From positions 1 to 45,211 of the forward strand of contig JANWJJ010000067.1 of assembly GCA_025451955.1 (NCBI GenBank): 45,211 nucleotides of DNA, in the 5' to 3' direction. The position numbers and the translations under genes were made by a program. Origin of the DNA: Rudaea sp. (lineage in GTDB: Bacteria; Pseudomonadota; Gammaproteobacteria; Xanthomonadales; Rhodanobacteraceae). Below, piece after piece: positions 35,993 through 45,211 of this stretch. How positions within the stretch are numbered: the stretch's first letter is position 1; each line of letters starts with the position of its first letter. A model generated the notes under the pieces. It did not search any database, had not been told where the DNA came from, and saw nothing but the letters and a program-made list of their open reading frames with translations.

Positions 35993-38900
35993 TCAAAACT
36001 CGATGCGGATGCCGATGGACAGGCGGTCCTCATGCATGCCTGTGTATCCGACCACATGTTCGTAATACACGAATGCCGAGCGCCCCTGTGGCAGAACCGC
36101 ATTCAATCCGAAGCCGAGATTGAAATAGCTCGAATCCGGAGGCGTGTCGCTGAGCACGATTGGCGTCTGCGTAGGGTCGGCCAGGAAGCGCGTCACCACG
36201 GTTTGTGGGTCATTGCGGAACTCGTGGTTCCACTCGATCACGGCGTTGGGCACAAGTACGCCCCAGTCGTAACTGGTGGTGTAGCTGATCCGGCCGCCGA
36301 GTACGCCCAGCATCGATGTCATCGAGCGCGCGTCCACCGAGGTCGCGAGGCCCGCGCCGGGCGCATTCGGATCGGCGATGGATTCGCTGAATCCATCCAG
36401 GCTCAGGTGCGAATAAACTCCGCGCAGATACGGGCTGAAGGTCCATGCCTTGCGATTGAAATCCTTGCCGATCGACAGCGCCAGCGAACCCTCGTTGCCA
36501 TTCGGCGACGCATTGGCGGATTGATTGACCGAAGTCAGACCCGGGCCCGACAAGCTGTCGATCTGGTAGACGATATTGCGTGTCATGTCGTAGCTGAGCG
36601 AGTTGTAAATCGCCGAGCCTTCGATATAGAAATCGTTGTTGTGGTACCAGGTGAAGTAGCCGTTAAGACTGTAGCCGTCGACGTCGACCTTGCCCGCGTT
36701 CAAATCGAAGCTGGAGTGGTTCGAGTTGTAACCCAGGGCCACGCCGGCGACGAAATCGGCGTTGAAGCGGTAGTCCACGCCGGCGGTGAGCGAGGCGTTG
36801 TGGTAATCGAAGCCTGGCCTCGACGCCATCGCATCGAAGCCACCGCGATCGACCATGCCGGTAGCGAAGAAGCCCCAGCGCTCGAAATCCTTGCCGATCT
36901 CGTCGTCCTGTTTGGGATCCTTGCGGAACGCGTCGCCGAGCATGGCCAGTGGCAGGCTGCGACCATCCTGGCTCAGGGTCAGGCCACTGAGGTTGATGCC
37001 CGTCGCGCCCTGGCGCAATTCGCCCAGGCGCGTATTGAGGTTGCCGAACTGACCGAGTTGCATGCTGTTGGCCAGTTCACGTTGTGGCAACGCCTTGTTG
37101 TTGAGCATCTGGTTGAGCGCGTCCGGTACCTGTTGCGGATCGTTGCCGGAACCGACGACGATCTCCGAGCAGCGTTGCAACAGATCGCGCTGTGGCGGAG
37201 TCAACTGGCCACCGGCCATTCCCGCCAAGGCCGGGCAGGCTTTGTCGATGGCTTTGGCCACACCGATCTGGGCCGGAGTCAATCCCGGCAAGTTGGCTAC
37301 CGCATTGTTGAAGCTGAAGCTGAGCGCGGGAATTCCCGGCGCATTGGCGAGCGTCGCGGTGACGGTGTAGGCGCCGGGCAAGATCACGGTCAACTGGTTC
37401 TGCGCCTGGCCGTTGGCGTCGGTCGGCGTGCTGGCATTGACCAGCGTTCCCGACGAACCGGAAACCGTCCATGCGACATAAGCGCCGCTGATGGGATTGC
37501 CTTGCGGCCCGAGCAGTTTGACCACCAGTGCTTGCGAAGCCTGTCCCGGAATCAGCGCCTGATTGTTGCCGGAGACGATGGTGAACTGGCTGCCGCCGGC
37601 AACCGTTGCGCTGGCGATCGCGGTGAACACCACATTGCCGATGCCGGCTATCGATGCGGTGACGGAGTTGACGCCGGGATTTGAACCGAGGGTAAGGGTG
37701 TCGCTGGCGTTACCGTTGGCGTCGGTGATCGAGATCGGCGCACTGAGTGTGCCACCACCTTGATTCACGCTCCAGTTCACCGACAATCCCGGCACGCCTT
37801 TGCCGTTGGCAACGACCTGCACCGAGAACGGTTGCAACACGCCACCCGCGATCCCGCTCTGGTTGCCGCCGCCGGCGCTGGCGATGCTCGCCGCAGCGGG
37901 GATGGCAGTCGCGGTGAAACTCACCGTGACGTTGCCCATGCCGGGAATCGTTGCGGTCACGGAATTAGTGCCGGGATTCGGCCCGAGGGTCAGGGTATCG
38001 CTCGACTTGCCGCTGGCATCAGTGGTCGTAGTCGTGGAGACAAGGCCGCCGCCGCCCTGGTTCACGCTCCAGTTGACCGTCACGCCACCCAGATTCGCCG
38101 GCTGGCCGCCGGCTGCCGGCGCTGTGAGCTGGAGCACGAACGGCTGCAACGTGGTACCGACCACGCCGACCTGATTGTTGCCGCTGGCGGCACTGGCGCC
38201 AGCGACGAATGCGGTCGCGGTGAAATCCACTTTGGCGCTGCCAACGCTTGCCTCGATCGTGATCGGCCCCGCGCTGGCGCCATAGGTGAAATCGACCGAT
38301 GCCATGCCGCTGTTGTCGATGGGTGTCGAAGCCGCGCTCAGGCTCGCCTGACCGCTGACGATGTTCCAGGCCACTGGCTGCCCTGTGGGGAATCCTCCGG
38401 GTGGCCCTAGCTGCACGACCAAGGGTGCACTGGACGCCGTGCCGACTGCGCCGGATTGGTTGTCGCCGGAAATTTTCTGCAGGGTAACGGCAGTCGCCGC
38501 GACGGTGAGATTGAAGTCCTGCACATAGTACTGAGAGGTTCCAGGTACCGATCCGGCGCATGCCTGACAGAATGCACGGACGATTACCGGCCCGGCGGTA
38601 TTGCCCAAAGCGACATGAATCTGCAACGTCTCTGGTAGAAAGGGTGTATTTGAGGATGTGGGCAGGGAATAGTTCTGAGTGTAGGTACTGCCGCCGCTCT
38701 CGACGATGGTGGCAGTGCCGCGCAGCACCGTCCAGGAAATGCTGCCGTTGCCCGGCCCATCGAAGCCAGACTGTGGCACAAGTTGTACCACGAGCGGACT
38801 GGCCACCGCGGTACCGGGCGCGCCACTTTGATTGTTGCCGCTGACTTGTTGCATCTGCAGGACGGAAGGCGTGATGATGGTTTCGCTGAATGTCACCGTC

Positions 38901-39328
38901 TGCGGTGGGTTGTTGGAGAAGCAACTCACGTCGGCGCAAGCGGTCATGATGGCTTGCACATTGACCGTGCCGGGAGTCGAACCCAGATACAGCGGCACAC
39001 TGGATATTTGGCCGGGCGCCGGGTTGCCGTTGTAGACGGATATATCGGTGCTGCCTGAGGAATCGAATGCAGCATTGCCGCTGGTGACCTTCCATTCCAT
39101 CTTGGTCACGTACGAGGAATTGGAAAAAGCGACGGCCAACGGATTGCTCAGCTGCGTGCTTGGGGCGCCGCTCTGGTTATTGCCGCCGACCATGGAAATG
39201 GAGTTTGGAGTAAACGCTGCCGCGGCCAGCGCGGCGTGCAGCGGCGCACAGATTGCCAGCGCGAACAACAGCAATCTTCCGGCCGCGGAACACAATCCGG
39301 ACAACACGGATTTAAGCGTCGTTCTCAT
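35993..39328 (-). CDS. Autotransporter with six Ig-like repeats
   Basis: 1111 residues. A signal peptide (~1-36) is followed by six repeats of about 95-125 residues starting near 47, 163, 286, 381, 485 and 584. Most open with a SGNNQSGxxGT-like stretch and continue PLVVQL, then VxWSVxxGxGxL and TDAxGxxSxTLTLG. This is the bacterial Ig-like (Big_1, invasin/intimin-like) pattern. A helical linker (~683-780) with a Cys pair leads to a C-terminal beta-barrel (~815-1111) ending in IRIEF. It is probably a surface adhesin left attached to its barrel. The start has AGGGGGT upstream. It is divergent from the caspase-like gene with 86 bases between starts. Confidence 0.92.
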   Translation of the reverse strand: MRTTLKSVLSGLCSAAGRLLLFALAICAPLHAALAAAAFTPNSISMVGGNNQSGAPSTQLSNPLAVAFSNSSYVTKMEWKVTSGNAAFDSSGSTDISVYNGNPAPGQISSVPLYLGSTPGTVNVQAIMTACADVSCFSNNPPQTVTFSETIITPSVLQMQQVSGNNQSGAPGTAVASPLVVQLVPQSGFDGPGNGSISWTVLRGTATIVESGGSTYTQNYSLPTSSNTPFLPETLQIHVALGNTAGPVIVRAFCQACAGSVPGTSQYYVQDFNLTVAATAVTLQKISGDNQSGAVGTASSAPLVVQLGPPGGFPTGQPVAWNIVSGQASLSAASTPIDNSGMASVDFTYGASAGPITIEASVGSAKVDFTATAFVAGASAASGNNQVGVVGTTLQPFVLQLTAPAAGGQPANLGGVTVNWSVNQGGGGLVSTTTTTDASGKSSDTLTLGPNPGTNSVTATIPGMGNVTVSFTATAIPAAASIASAGGGNQSGIAGGVLQPFSVQVVANGKGVPGLSVNWSVNQGGGTLSAPISITDANGNASDTLTLGSNPGVNSVTASIAGIGNVVFTAIASATVAGGSQFTIVSGNNQALIPGQASQALVVKLLGPQGNPISGAYVAWTVSGSSGTLVNASTPTDANGQAQNQLTVILPGAYTVTATLANAPGIPALSFSFNNAVANLPGLTPAQIGVAKAIDKACPALAGMAGGQLTPPQRDLLQRCSEIVVGSGNDPQQVPDALNQMLNNKALPQRELANSMQLGQFGNLNTRLGELRQGATGINLSGLTLSQDGRSLPLAMLGDAFRKDPKQDDEIGKDFERWGFFATGMVDRGGFDAMASRPGFDYHNASLTAGVDYRFNADFVAGVALGYNSNHSSFDLNAGKVDVDGYSLNGYFTWYHNNDFYIEGSAIYNSLSYDMTRNIVYQIDSLSGPGLTSVNQSANASPNGNEGSLALSIGKDFNRKAWTFSPYLRGVYSHLSLDGFSESIADPNAPGAGLATSVDARSMTSMLGVLGGRISYTTSYDWGVLVPNAVIEWNHEFRNDPQTVVTRFLADPTQTPIVLSDTPPDSSYFNLGFGLNAVLPQGRSAFVYYEHVVGYTGMHEDRLSIGIRIEF

Positions 39329-39414
39329 ACCCTACCCCCTAAAGCGGACTATACTTGAGTATACGGCTAAATCGTCCAATACACTTTAACGCCTTCAGTA
39401 TGGGGAGACGCAAC
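39329..39414. promoter_or_regulatory. Divergent control region of the autotransporter and caspase-like genes
   Basis: The 86 bases between the two start codons must hold both promoters. In the middle is the dyad TATAC-TTGA-GTATA (39350-39363). A loose plus-strand promoter could be TTGAGT (39355-39360) with TACACT (39380-39385, spacer 19). Because of the shared short region, one regulator at the dyad could affect both genes. Confidence 0.45.
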
Positions 39415-41895
39415 ATGACACATCCGCGCCTGGATTCGATCCGTTGCCGCATCCGCCCGTTATGGTCGTGTGCCGCCCTGCTCGTGGTTGCGATTGCCGG
39501 TTTGTCCGCACCCACGGCGCCGGTCTATGCCAGCGTGCAAACCCGCAACCCCGAGGATTTCCTGATCGTCGATTGCTTGCTGCCAGGCACGGTGCGCAAG
39601 CTCGGGCGCTCGGCGACCTTCATGGGCGCGCGCCGACCGATCCGTACCACCCAGGCCGATTGCGAGATCCGCGGCGGTGAATATGTGGCTTACGACCGCG
39701 CCAATTACCAGACCGCACTCAAGGTCTGGATGGGGCAGGCCGAAGTCGGCGATGCCGAGGCGCAGAATTACGTCGGCGAGATTTATCTCAAGGGTCTGGG
39801 TACCGAACCGGATTACGTCAAGGCACGTGAGTGGTTCGAGAAATCCGCGGCGCAAGGGTTCAAGCGTGCGCGCATCAATCTGGGTTATCTGTACGAACAA
39901 GGGCTGGGCGTGGACAAGGACATGGCGCAGGCGCTCAACCTGTACCGCGAAGCCTCGGGTATCAGTGACGACAAACTCGTGTTTGCGTCCACGGTCACGG
40001 CCGAAGTGACGCAAGCCAAAGCCGAGAGCGCCGGTTTGCGCCAGCAGCTTTCCAGCGAACAGGAAAAATCCGCGCAACTGCGCGCACAGGTTGGCAAGCT
40101 GAAATCCGAATTGCAGCAAAAGCAGCAAAATTATCAAAAGTCGCAAAGTGAACTGAACGACGTGCGCGGCAAGCTGGATGCGGAGCAGGCCAAGGTCGGC
40201 GTGGATCGCGATCCGCAATACGCAAAACTCAAGGCCGACGCACAAACACACGAACGCGAACTGGCCGACAAGCAGCAACAGTTGCAAACTGCGCGGCAGG
40301 CCGGTGCCAAACAGCTCGCCGATGCCGAAGCGCAGATCGCCAAACTCAAGGCACATGAACAGGAATTGCTGGCGCGGCAGTCCTCGCCTGCCAACGACAA
40401 GGATTTGAGCGCATTGCGCCTGTCCGCGGCGCAGATGGACAGCGCATTGCGCGATGGCCGCCAGCACATGCAGCAGTTGCAGCAGCAGATGGCGCAGAAC
40501 GAACAGCAGCGTCAGGATGTCCAGGCGAAGTTCGATCAGGCCCGGGTCGAACTGGCGCGCGAACATGCGCAGAACGAAGACGCGAAGCGTTTGCTCAAGT
40601 TGATGGAAGCGCAGCTTTCGGAAAAGCGTCAGCAATTGACCACTCAGCGCATGCAGATGGCGGGCCTGCAATCGCAGATCGACAACGACAAGGTGGTGTC
40701 GCTGCCACCGGGTTTCACTACGGCCAGCACCACGGGCGACTTGCGTGTGGAAATCCTGCAGCCTGCATTGGCGATGACCCGCGGTTTGGATAAACCGGCC
40801 GCATCCGTGCCGCCTGCGCAAAACGGCATGGAAGTCATCGGCCGCGTCCAGGCACCGGCTGGCTTGACTTCGGTCAGCCTCAACGGTCAAGTGGTCAACG
40901 TCGATGCCGGCGGATTGTTCAAGACCCACGTCGCGGTCACTGGCGACAACACGGCAGTGACGGTGGCGGCGCTCGACAAGAGCGGCAGCAAGGCGGTGCT
41001 CGACTTCGTCCTGATTCCCGGCCCCGGCGGCAAGGCAGCGGCGAAATCCGCTGGCGCGAGCGCGCCGCAGGTCGATACGCTGCCGCGTGGAGTCAAACTC
41101 GGCAAATACTACGCCCTGGTCATCGGCAACGACACTTATGCGGCATATCCCGAACTCAAGAGCGCGGGCGGCGATGCCAAGGCGATCGCCGATGTGCTCA
41201 AGTCGCGTTATGGTTACGCGGTACGCTTGCTGACCAATGCCAATCGTTTCGAGATGTTGTCGGCGCTCAACGACATGCGCGAACAGCTCAAGGACAACGA
41301 TAATCTACTTGTATACTATGCCGGCCACGGCGAGATTGATGCTTCGCGCCAGGGTTACTGGCTGCCGGTGGATGCGCAGACGAATGCACCGACGAGCTGG
41401 ATTTCCAACCGTGCCGTCAGCGACATCCTCACCACGATGGATGCGAAGCATGTGCTGGTGATCGCTGATTCCTGCTATTCCGGCACGATGACGCGCTCGT
41501 CGCTGGCCACGTTCGGCGGCGGCATGCCGGATACCGCCTGGGGCGATTGGGTCAAGACCATGGTCGCCGGCCGTTCGCGCACGGCGCTGACTTCCGGCGG
41601 TGTGCAGCCGGTGGCCGACGCCGCAGCCAACAGCGATCATTCGGTGTTCGCCAGTGCGCTGCTCGCGGTACTCAACGACAACAATCAATTGTTGACCGGC
41701 CAACATTTGTTCCGTGAGATCGCCGCCGGCATGGCCTTGCGCAATGCACGTGCCGGATTGCAGCAGGCGCCGGAATACGCGCCGATCCAGTTCGCCGGGC
41801 ACGAAGCCGGCGAATTTTTCCTGATGCCGGCGGGCGCGAATCGATCAAGCGCGGCGGTGCAGGGTGATAGCGGAGCAATTGCGCGGGCGCCTTGA
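39415..41895 (+). CDS. Exported Sel1 / coiled-coil / caspase-fold (peptidase C14) protein
   Basis: 826 residues from ATG 39415, which has GGGGAG upstream. Order: signal sequence (~1-40), Sel1-type repeats (~96-180, AQNYVGEIYLKGLG and RINLGYLYEQGLG), a long Gln/Ala-rich coiled coil (~190-445), a beta-rich segment (~470-560), and a caspase-like domain (~585-805). The catalytic dyad is His638 (YYAGHGE) and Cys687 (IADSCYSG). The N-terminal region has a Cys pair. Such metacaspase-like proteins may act in proteolysis or regulated death; the exported location is unusual. It is divergent from the autotransporter, which could be a substrate, but that is only inference. Confidence 0.9.
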   Translation: MTHPRLDSIRCRIRPLWSCAALLVVAIAGLSAPTAPVYASVQTRNPEDFLIVDCLLPGTVRKLGRSATFMGARRPIRTTQADCEIRGGEYVAYDRANYQTALKVWMGQAEVGDAEAQNYVGEIYLKGLGTEPDYVKAREWFEKSAAQGFKRARINLGYLYEQGLGVDKDMAQALNLYREASGISDDKLVFASTVTAEVTQAKAESAGLRQQLSSEQEKSAQLRAQVGKLKSELQQKQQNYQKSQSELNDVRGKLDAEQAKVGVDRDPQYAKLKADAQTHERELADKQQQLQTARQAGAKQLADAEAQIAKLKAHEQELLARQSSPANDKDLSALRLSAAQMDSALRDGRQHMQQLQQQMAQNEQQRQDVQAKFDQARVELAREHAQNEDAKRLLKLMEAQLSEKRQQLTTQRMQMAGLQSQIDNDKVVSLPPGFTTASTTGDLRVEILQPALAMTRGLDKPAASVPPAQNGMEVIGRVQAPAGLTSVSLNGQVVNVDAGGLFKTHVAVTGDNTAVTVAALDKSGSKAVLDFVLIPGPGGKAAAKSAGASAPQVDTLPRGVKLGKYYALVIGNDTYAAYPELKSAGGDAKAIADVLKSRYGYAVRLLTNANRFEMLSALNDMREQLKDNDNLLVYYAGHGEIDASRQGYWLPVDAQTNAPTSWISNRAVSDILTTMDAKHVLVIADSCYSGTMTRSSLATFGGGMPDTAWGDWVKTMVAGRSRTALTSGGVQPVADAAANSDHSVFASALLAVLNDNNQLLTGQHLFREIAAGMALRNARAGLQQAPEYAPIQFAGHEAGEFFLMPAGANRSSAAVQGDSGAIARAP

Positions 41896-41907
41896 TGGCG
41901 CCCCGCG

Positions 41908-42591
41908 TCATTGTGACGGTTGCGTGGATACGGCACGCTTCCGCCGCGACACGGTTTTTCGCAATGCCTTGCCGATCAGGCCGAGCGAGTTTTTTACCGC
42001 GGCCAGCGACCACGCGAACACACGGCGTTCGTCAACGCCGCTGAAGGCACGCGCGGCGTCCGGGAGATTGCCGATCGGCGCCTCGCGTAGCCGTGCCACG
42101 GCGCTGGCGCGTTTGCCGATCGCGTAAGTAACCGTCGCATTCGCGAGTGCGGAAGAAACAATCGCGGCTAGTGGCAGGATGCGCCGGCCGAGCAATCCGC
42201 CGATTCGGCCCAACACTCGCCGCAGCATGCCGCGCATCAAGGCATCGCCTGCCAGACTGGCGCCGGCACCGAGCAATTGCACATTATCCACAAGTGGATT
42301 ATGCAGCCGCGCAGGCAGTTCAAGCCCGTACAGGGCGAAGGTTTCCTCGATCAACTCGCGCTGGATTGCCGCCAGCAGTTTCGCATCCAGCAGTTCGCCG
42401 AAGACGAGGCCGAGTACGCGGCGCAATCCCGGAATCGATTCCGCCGCCGCGGTCAGTGCGCCAATGCTGGCCGCACGCATGCATTTTCGCCGCAACAGGG
42501 CAAGGAATTGCGCATCCGTCGGCTTGCGCGCTGTTATCTGGCGGCTGCGCGCGGACTCCACAGGTTGGCGTTGGCGGGCGAGGGCCGGCAT
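41908..42591 (-). CDS. Hypothetical protein with hydrophobic glycine/alanine-rich core
   Basis: 227 residues; no family recognised with certainty. The N-terminal half is helical and amphipathic ([20 protein letters not shown]). The middle has a hydrophobic stretch (~125-160, [20 protein letters not shown]) that slightly recalls EcsC or DUF697 proteins, followed by a basic tail. The start could be ATG 42591 or ATG 42480. It converges on the caspase-like gene (12 bases between stops) and is divergent from mtnA. Codon usage resembles the neighbours, so it is probably a real gene. Confidence 0.6.
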   Translation of the reverse strand: MPALARQRQPVESARSRQITARKPTDAQFLALLRRKCMRAASIGALTAAAESIPGLRRVLGLVFGELLDAKLLAAIQRELIEETFALYGLELPARLHNPLVDNVQLLGAGASLAGDALMRGMLRRVLGRIGGLLGRRILPLAAIVSSALANATVTYAIGKRASAVARLREAPIGNLPDAARAFSGVDERRVFAWSLAAVKNSLGLIGKALRKTVSRRKRAVSTQPSQ

Positions 42592-42705
42592 GCGACCATG
42601 CTAGCATCCTTGCGTCGCGCGCCGATCCGGGACGATGCATATCGGGCCGATGCATATGCGTTATCCTGCGCGCCCCATTCTGCGCGACCCTTGCCGAATC
42701 GATCC

Positions 42706-43764
42706 ATGCCTGAACTCGAACGTCACGACACCATCCGCGCCGTCGCCTTTGATGGCGATTGTCTGCGCCTGCTCGATCAACGGCGTTTGCCGTTTGCAGA
42801 AACGCATCTCGAATGCCGCAGTGCGGATGACGTCGCCACGGCGATCCGCGATTTGGTGGTGCGCGGCGCGCCCGCGATCGGCATTGCTGCAGCCTGGGGC
42901 GTGGTACTCGAGGCGCGGCGCCTGGCTGTCGCCGGAAAGCCTGTGTCGCCCGAGACGCTGGAGCCCGTGCTGCAACGTCTCAACACCGCGCGGCCGACAG
43001 CAGTGAATCTTGCCTGGGCGCTGGCGCGCATGCGCGGCGCGATCGCGCATCTGTCGCACGATTCTGTTGCCGTGCTTACCGCCGAAGCGCAAGCGATCCA
43101 GGACGAGGATCTCGCCGCCAACCGACGCATGGGCGAACTCGGCGCGCAATTGCTCGGCGACGGTATCGGCGTACTCACGCATTGCAATACCGGGTCGCTG
43201 GCCACAGCCGGTTTCGGCACCGCACTGGGCGTGATCCGCGCCGGTTTCGCTGCCGGGAAAATTACACAGGTATACGCTGGTGAGACGCGACCGTGGTTGC
43301 AGGGTGCGCGCCTGACGATGTGGGAACTGGTGCGCGATGGAATCCCCGCGAAATTGATCGCCGACTCGGCGGCGTCGCATTTGCTGCGGTCCGGTGCGGT
43401 GCAATGGGTGATCGTCGGCGCCGACCGCATCGCCGCGAATGGCGACGCCGCCAACAAGATCGGCACTTGTCAGCTCGCAATCGTGGCGCGTCACTTTGGC
43501 ATCAAGTTCATGGTCGTCGCACCGGCATCGACGGTCGACATGGCCACATCCGACGGCACGCAGATCGAGATCGAGTTGCGCGATCCGGCCGAATTGCTCG
43601 GTTTCGGCGGCCAGCGCACGGTGGTCGAAGGCGCGGATGCGTGGAATCCGGTGTTCGATGTCACGCCCGCCGGCTTGATCGACGCCGTGGTCACCGAACG
43701 CGGCGTGATTGAACATCCGAATGCGGTGCGCATGCGCGCGGTGTTCGCAGCAGGTTCTGCATGA
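42706..43764 (+). CDS. mtnA: Methylthioribose-1-phosphate isomerase
   Basis: Converts 5-methylthioribose-1-phosphate to the ribulose form in the methionine salvage pathway. 352 residues. The catalytic Cys160 ([15 protein letters not shown]) and Asp240 ([11 protein letters not shown]) are at the same numbers as in the Bacillus subtilis enzyme. [13 protein letters not shown] and the [12 protein letters not shown] motif confirm the family against eIF2B-type relatives. The longer open frame upstream overlaps the neighbouring gene and is not used. No SAM riboswitch was seen upstream. It overlaps the GtrA-family gene by four bases (ATGA). Confidence 0.96.
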   Translation: MPELERHDTIRAVAFDGDCLRLLDQRRLPFAETHLECRSADDVATAIRDLVVRGAPAIGIAAAWGVVLEARRLAVAGKPVSPETLEPVLQRLNTARPTAVNLAWALARMRGAIAHLSHDSVAVLTAEAQAIQDEDLAANRRMGELGAQLLGDGIGVLTHCNTGSLATAGFGTALGVIRAGFAAGKITQVYAGETRPWLQGARLTMWELVRDGIPAKLIADSAASHLLRSGAVQWVIVGADRIAANGDAANKIGTCQLAIVARHFGIKFMVVAPASTVDMATSDGTQIEIELRDPAELLGFGGQRTVVEGADAWNPVFDVTPAGLIDAVVTERGVIEHPNAVRMRAVFAAGSA

Positions 43765-44198
43765 AGGCCGCGATGCGCCAATTGGCGATGTTCTGCATCG
43801 GTGGCGTGATCGGCTTCATCGTCGATGCCGGCGTGCTGCAATTGCTGGTACTGGGCCTGGCCTGGGATCGCTACAGCGGTCGCCTGATTTCCTTTCTCTG
43901 TGCCGCCACGGCAACCTGGATATTCAATCGGCATTACACGTTTCGCGGGCCGCGCCGGCACTCGCTGGGAGGGGAATGGGCGCGCTATATCCTGGCGATG
44001 AGCGGCGGCTTTGCTTGCAATTTCAGCGCCTACTCGGCGTTGGTATACTTTTTCGATATCGACCGACAATGGTTGGTTCTGGCCGTTGCCGCGGGATCAG
44101 TGGCGGGCCTCGGAGTCAATTTCATGGCGTCGCGCTATTGGGTCTATCGGCATCCTGCGCATCCGGCGCCGGCATCCGGCGAGGCGAGACCGGATTGA
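43761..44198 (+). CDS. GtrA-family membrane protein
   Basis: 145 residues with four membrane segments and the GtrA pattern: [33 protein letters not shown] and [15 protein letters not shown]. GtrA-like proteins are thought to move lipid-linked sugars across the inner membrane for surface polysaccharide changes. The ATG overlaps the mtnA stop, so it is translationally coupled, although the functions seem unrelated. No glycosyltransferase gene is adjacent. Confidence 0.9.
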   Translation: MKAAMRQLAMFCIGGVIGFIVDAGVLQLLVLGLAWDRYSGRLISFLCAATATWIFNRHYTFRGPRRHSLGGEWARYILAMSGGFACNFSAYSALVYFFDIDRQWLVLAVAAGSVAGLGVNFMASRYWVYRHPAHPAPASGEARPD

Positions 44199-44285
44199 TC
44201 TGTACCGGCCCGCGGCGGCATTGCCGCAGGCCGCCACGGAACATCGAAAAACGTCGCTTTTTCTCAGTCCGCCGAGGCCGGCGAT

Positions 44286-44295
44286 GTGGTAGAAT
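44286..44295 (+). promoter_or_regulatory. Extended -10 promoter candidate of gyrA
   Basis: TAGAAT (44290-44295) is preceded by TGG, an extended -10 context, 79 bases before the gyrA start. No convincing -35 is present, which fits extended -10 promoters. Confidence 0.5.
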
Positions 44296-44373
44296 TTCGC
44301 GGTTGCGAAAACCCCCGGGAATGGCCGCGCAACGCGGCAATCCGGCATCGCTTTACACCAGGAAAAAACTCTG

Positions 44374-45211
<838 letters not shown>

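Noticed and set aside
36032..37684. 550-residue plus-strand open frame
   Set aside because: Antisense to the autotransporter barrel and linker, which have clear protein features on the minus strand.
42592..42705. SAM riboswitch before mtnA
   Set aside because: The 114 bases show no conserved SAM-aptamer helices and no terminator or anti-terminator pair.

Overview
The window looks like a chromosomal segment of a GC-rich gammaproteobacterium of the Lysobacterales (Xanthomonadales), probably close to Rhodanobacteraceae. The evidence is the gene order lon - hupB - tRNA-Val - tRNA-Asp - ppiD - fabI, the rnhA - dnaQ pair behind a yafS-like gene, and mtnA - gtrA - gyrA. I know these orders from that group; genus and species cannot be fixed from the sequence alone. 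Genes are densely packed on both strands. There is no prophage, CRISPR array, transposase or rRNA operon.

Layout. Positions 1-3057 (minus) hold a 3'-truncated mfd. 3236-7627 (plus) is a two-gene RND efflux unit, a lipoprotein adaptor and an HAE1-type pump, interrupted by a small palindrome-ended intergenic repeat. 7704-9015 carries a YjbR/MmcQ protein and an atypical cation diffusion facilitator. 9060-12817 (minus) is the most interesting metabolic unit: a CuA subunit II, a heme-copper subunit I, a SCO/SenC copper chaperone, a membrane protein and the NO sensor NsrR. Subunit I lacks the active-site tyrosine of oxygen reductases (HMFIN instead of HPxxY). The promoter has a perfect -35 and an NsrR-like palindrome directly after the -10. 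I read this as an sNOR-type (norSY-senC-orf1) nitric oxide reductase operon controlled by its own NO sensor. It is followed by rlmJ and by a copA-copB copper-resistance pair.

16420-19668 (minus) holds a ygiD-like dioxygenase and two tandem paralogous genes of unknown function. Each has a receiver-like N-terminus, a conserved C-terminal domain and a shared C-terminal peptide. An Atm1-type ABC exporter and a DUF4399-type periplasmic protein follow. 22260-30079 is the housekeeping block lon, hupB, two tRNAs, ppiD, fabI and an MltD-like transglycosylase, with several non-coding signals: palindromes and a leader hairpin before hupB, three terminator-like repeats after tRNA-Asp, and repeated dyads in the fabI leader.

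30312-32172 holds a yafS-like gene, rnhA and dnaQ. 32252-41895 is an envelope and signalling island: a five-motif c-type cytochrome, a membrane Ser/Thr kinase, a convergent PP2C phosphatase, an autotransporter with six Ig-like repeats, and a divergent secreted Sel1/coiled-coil/caspase-fold protein. The window closes with a hypothetical protein, mtnA, a GtrA-family protein and the 5' part of gyrA, which has alanine at the quinolone-relevant position 83.
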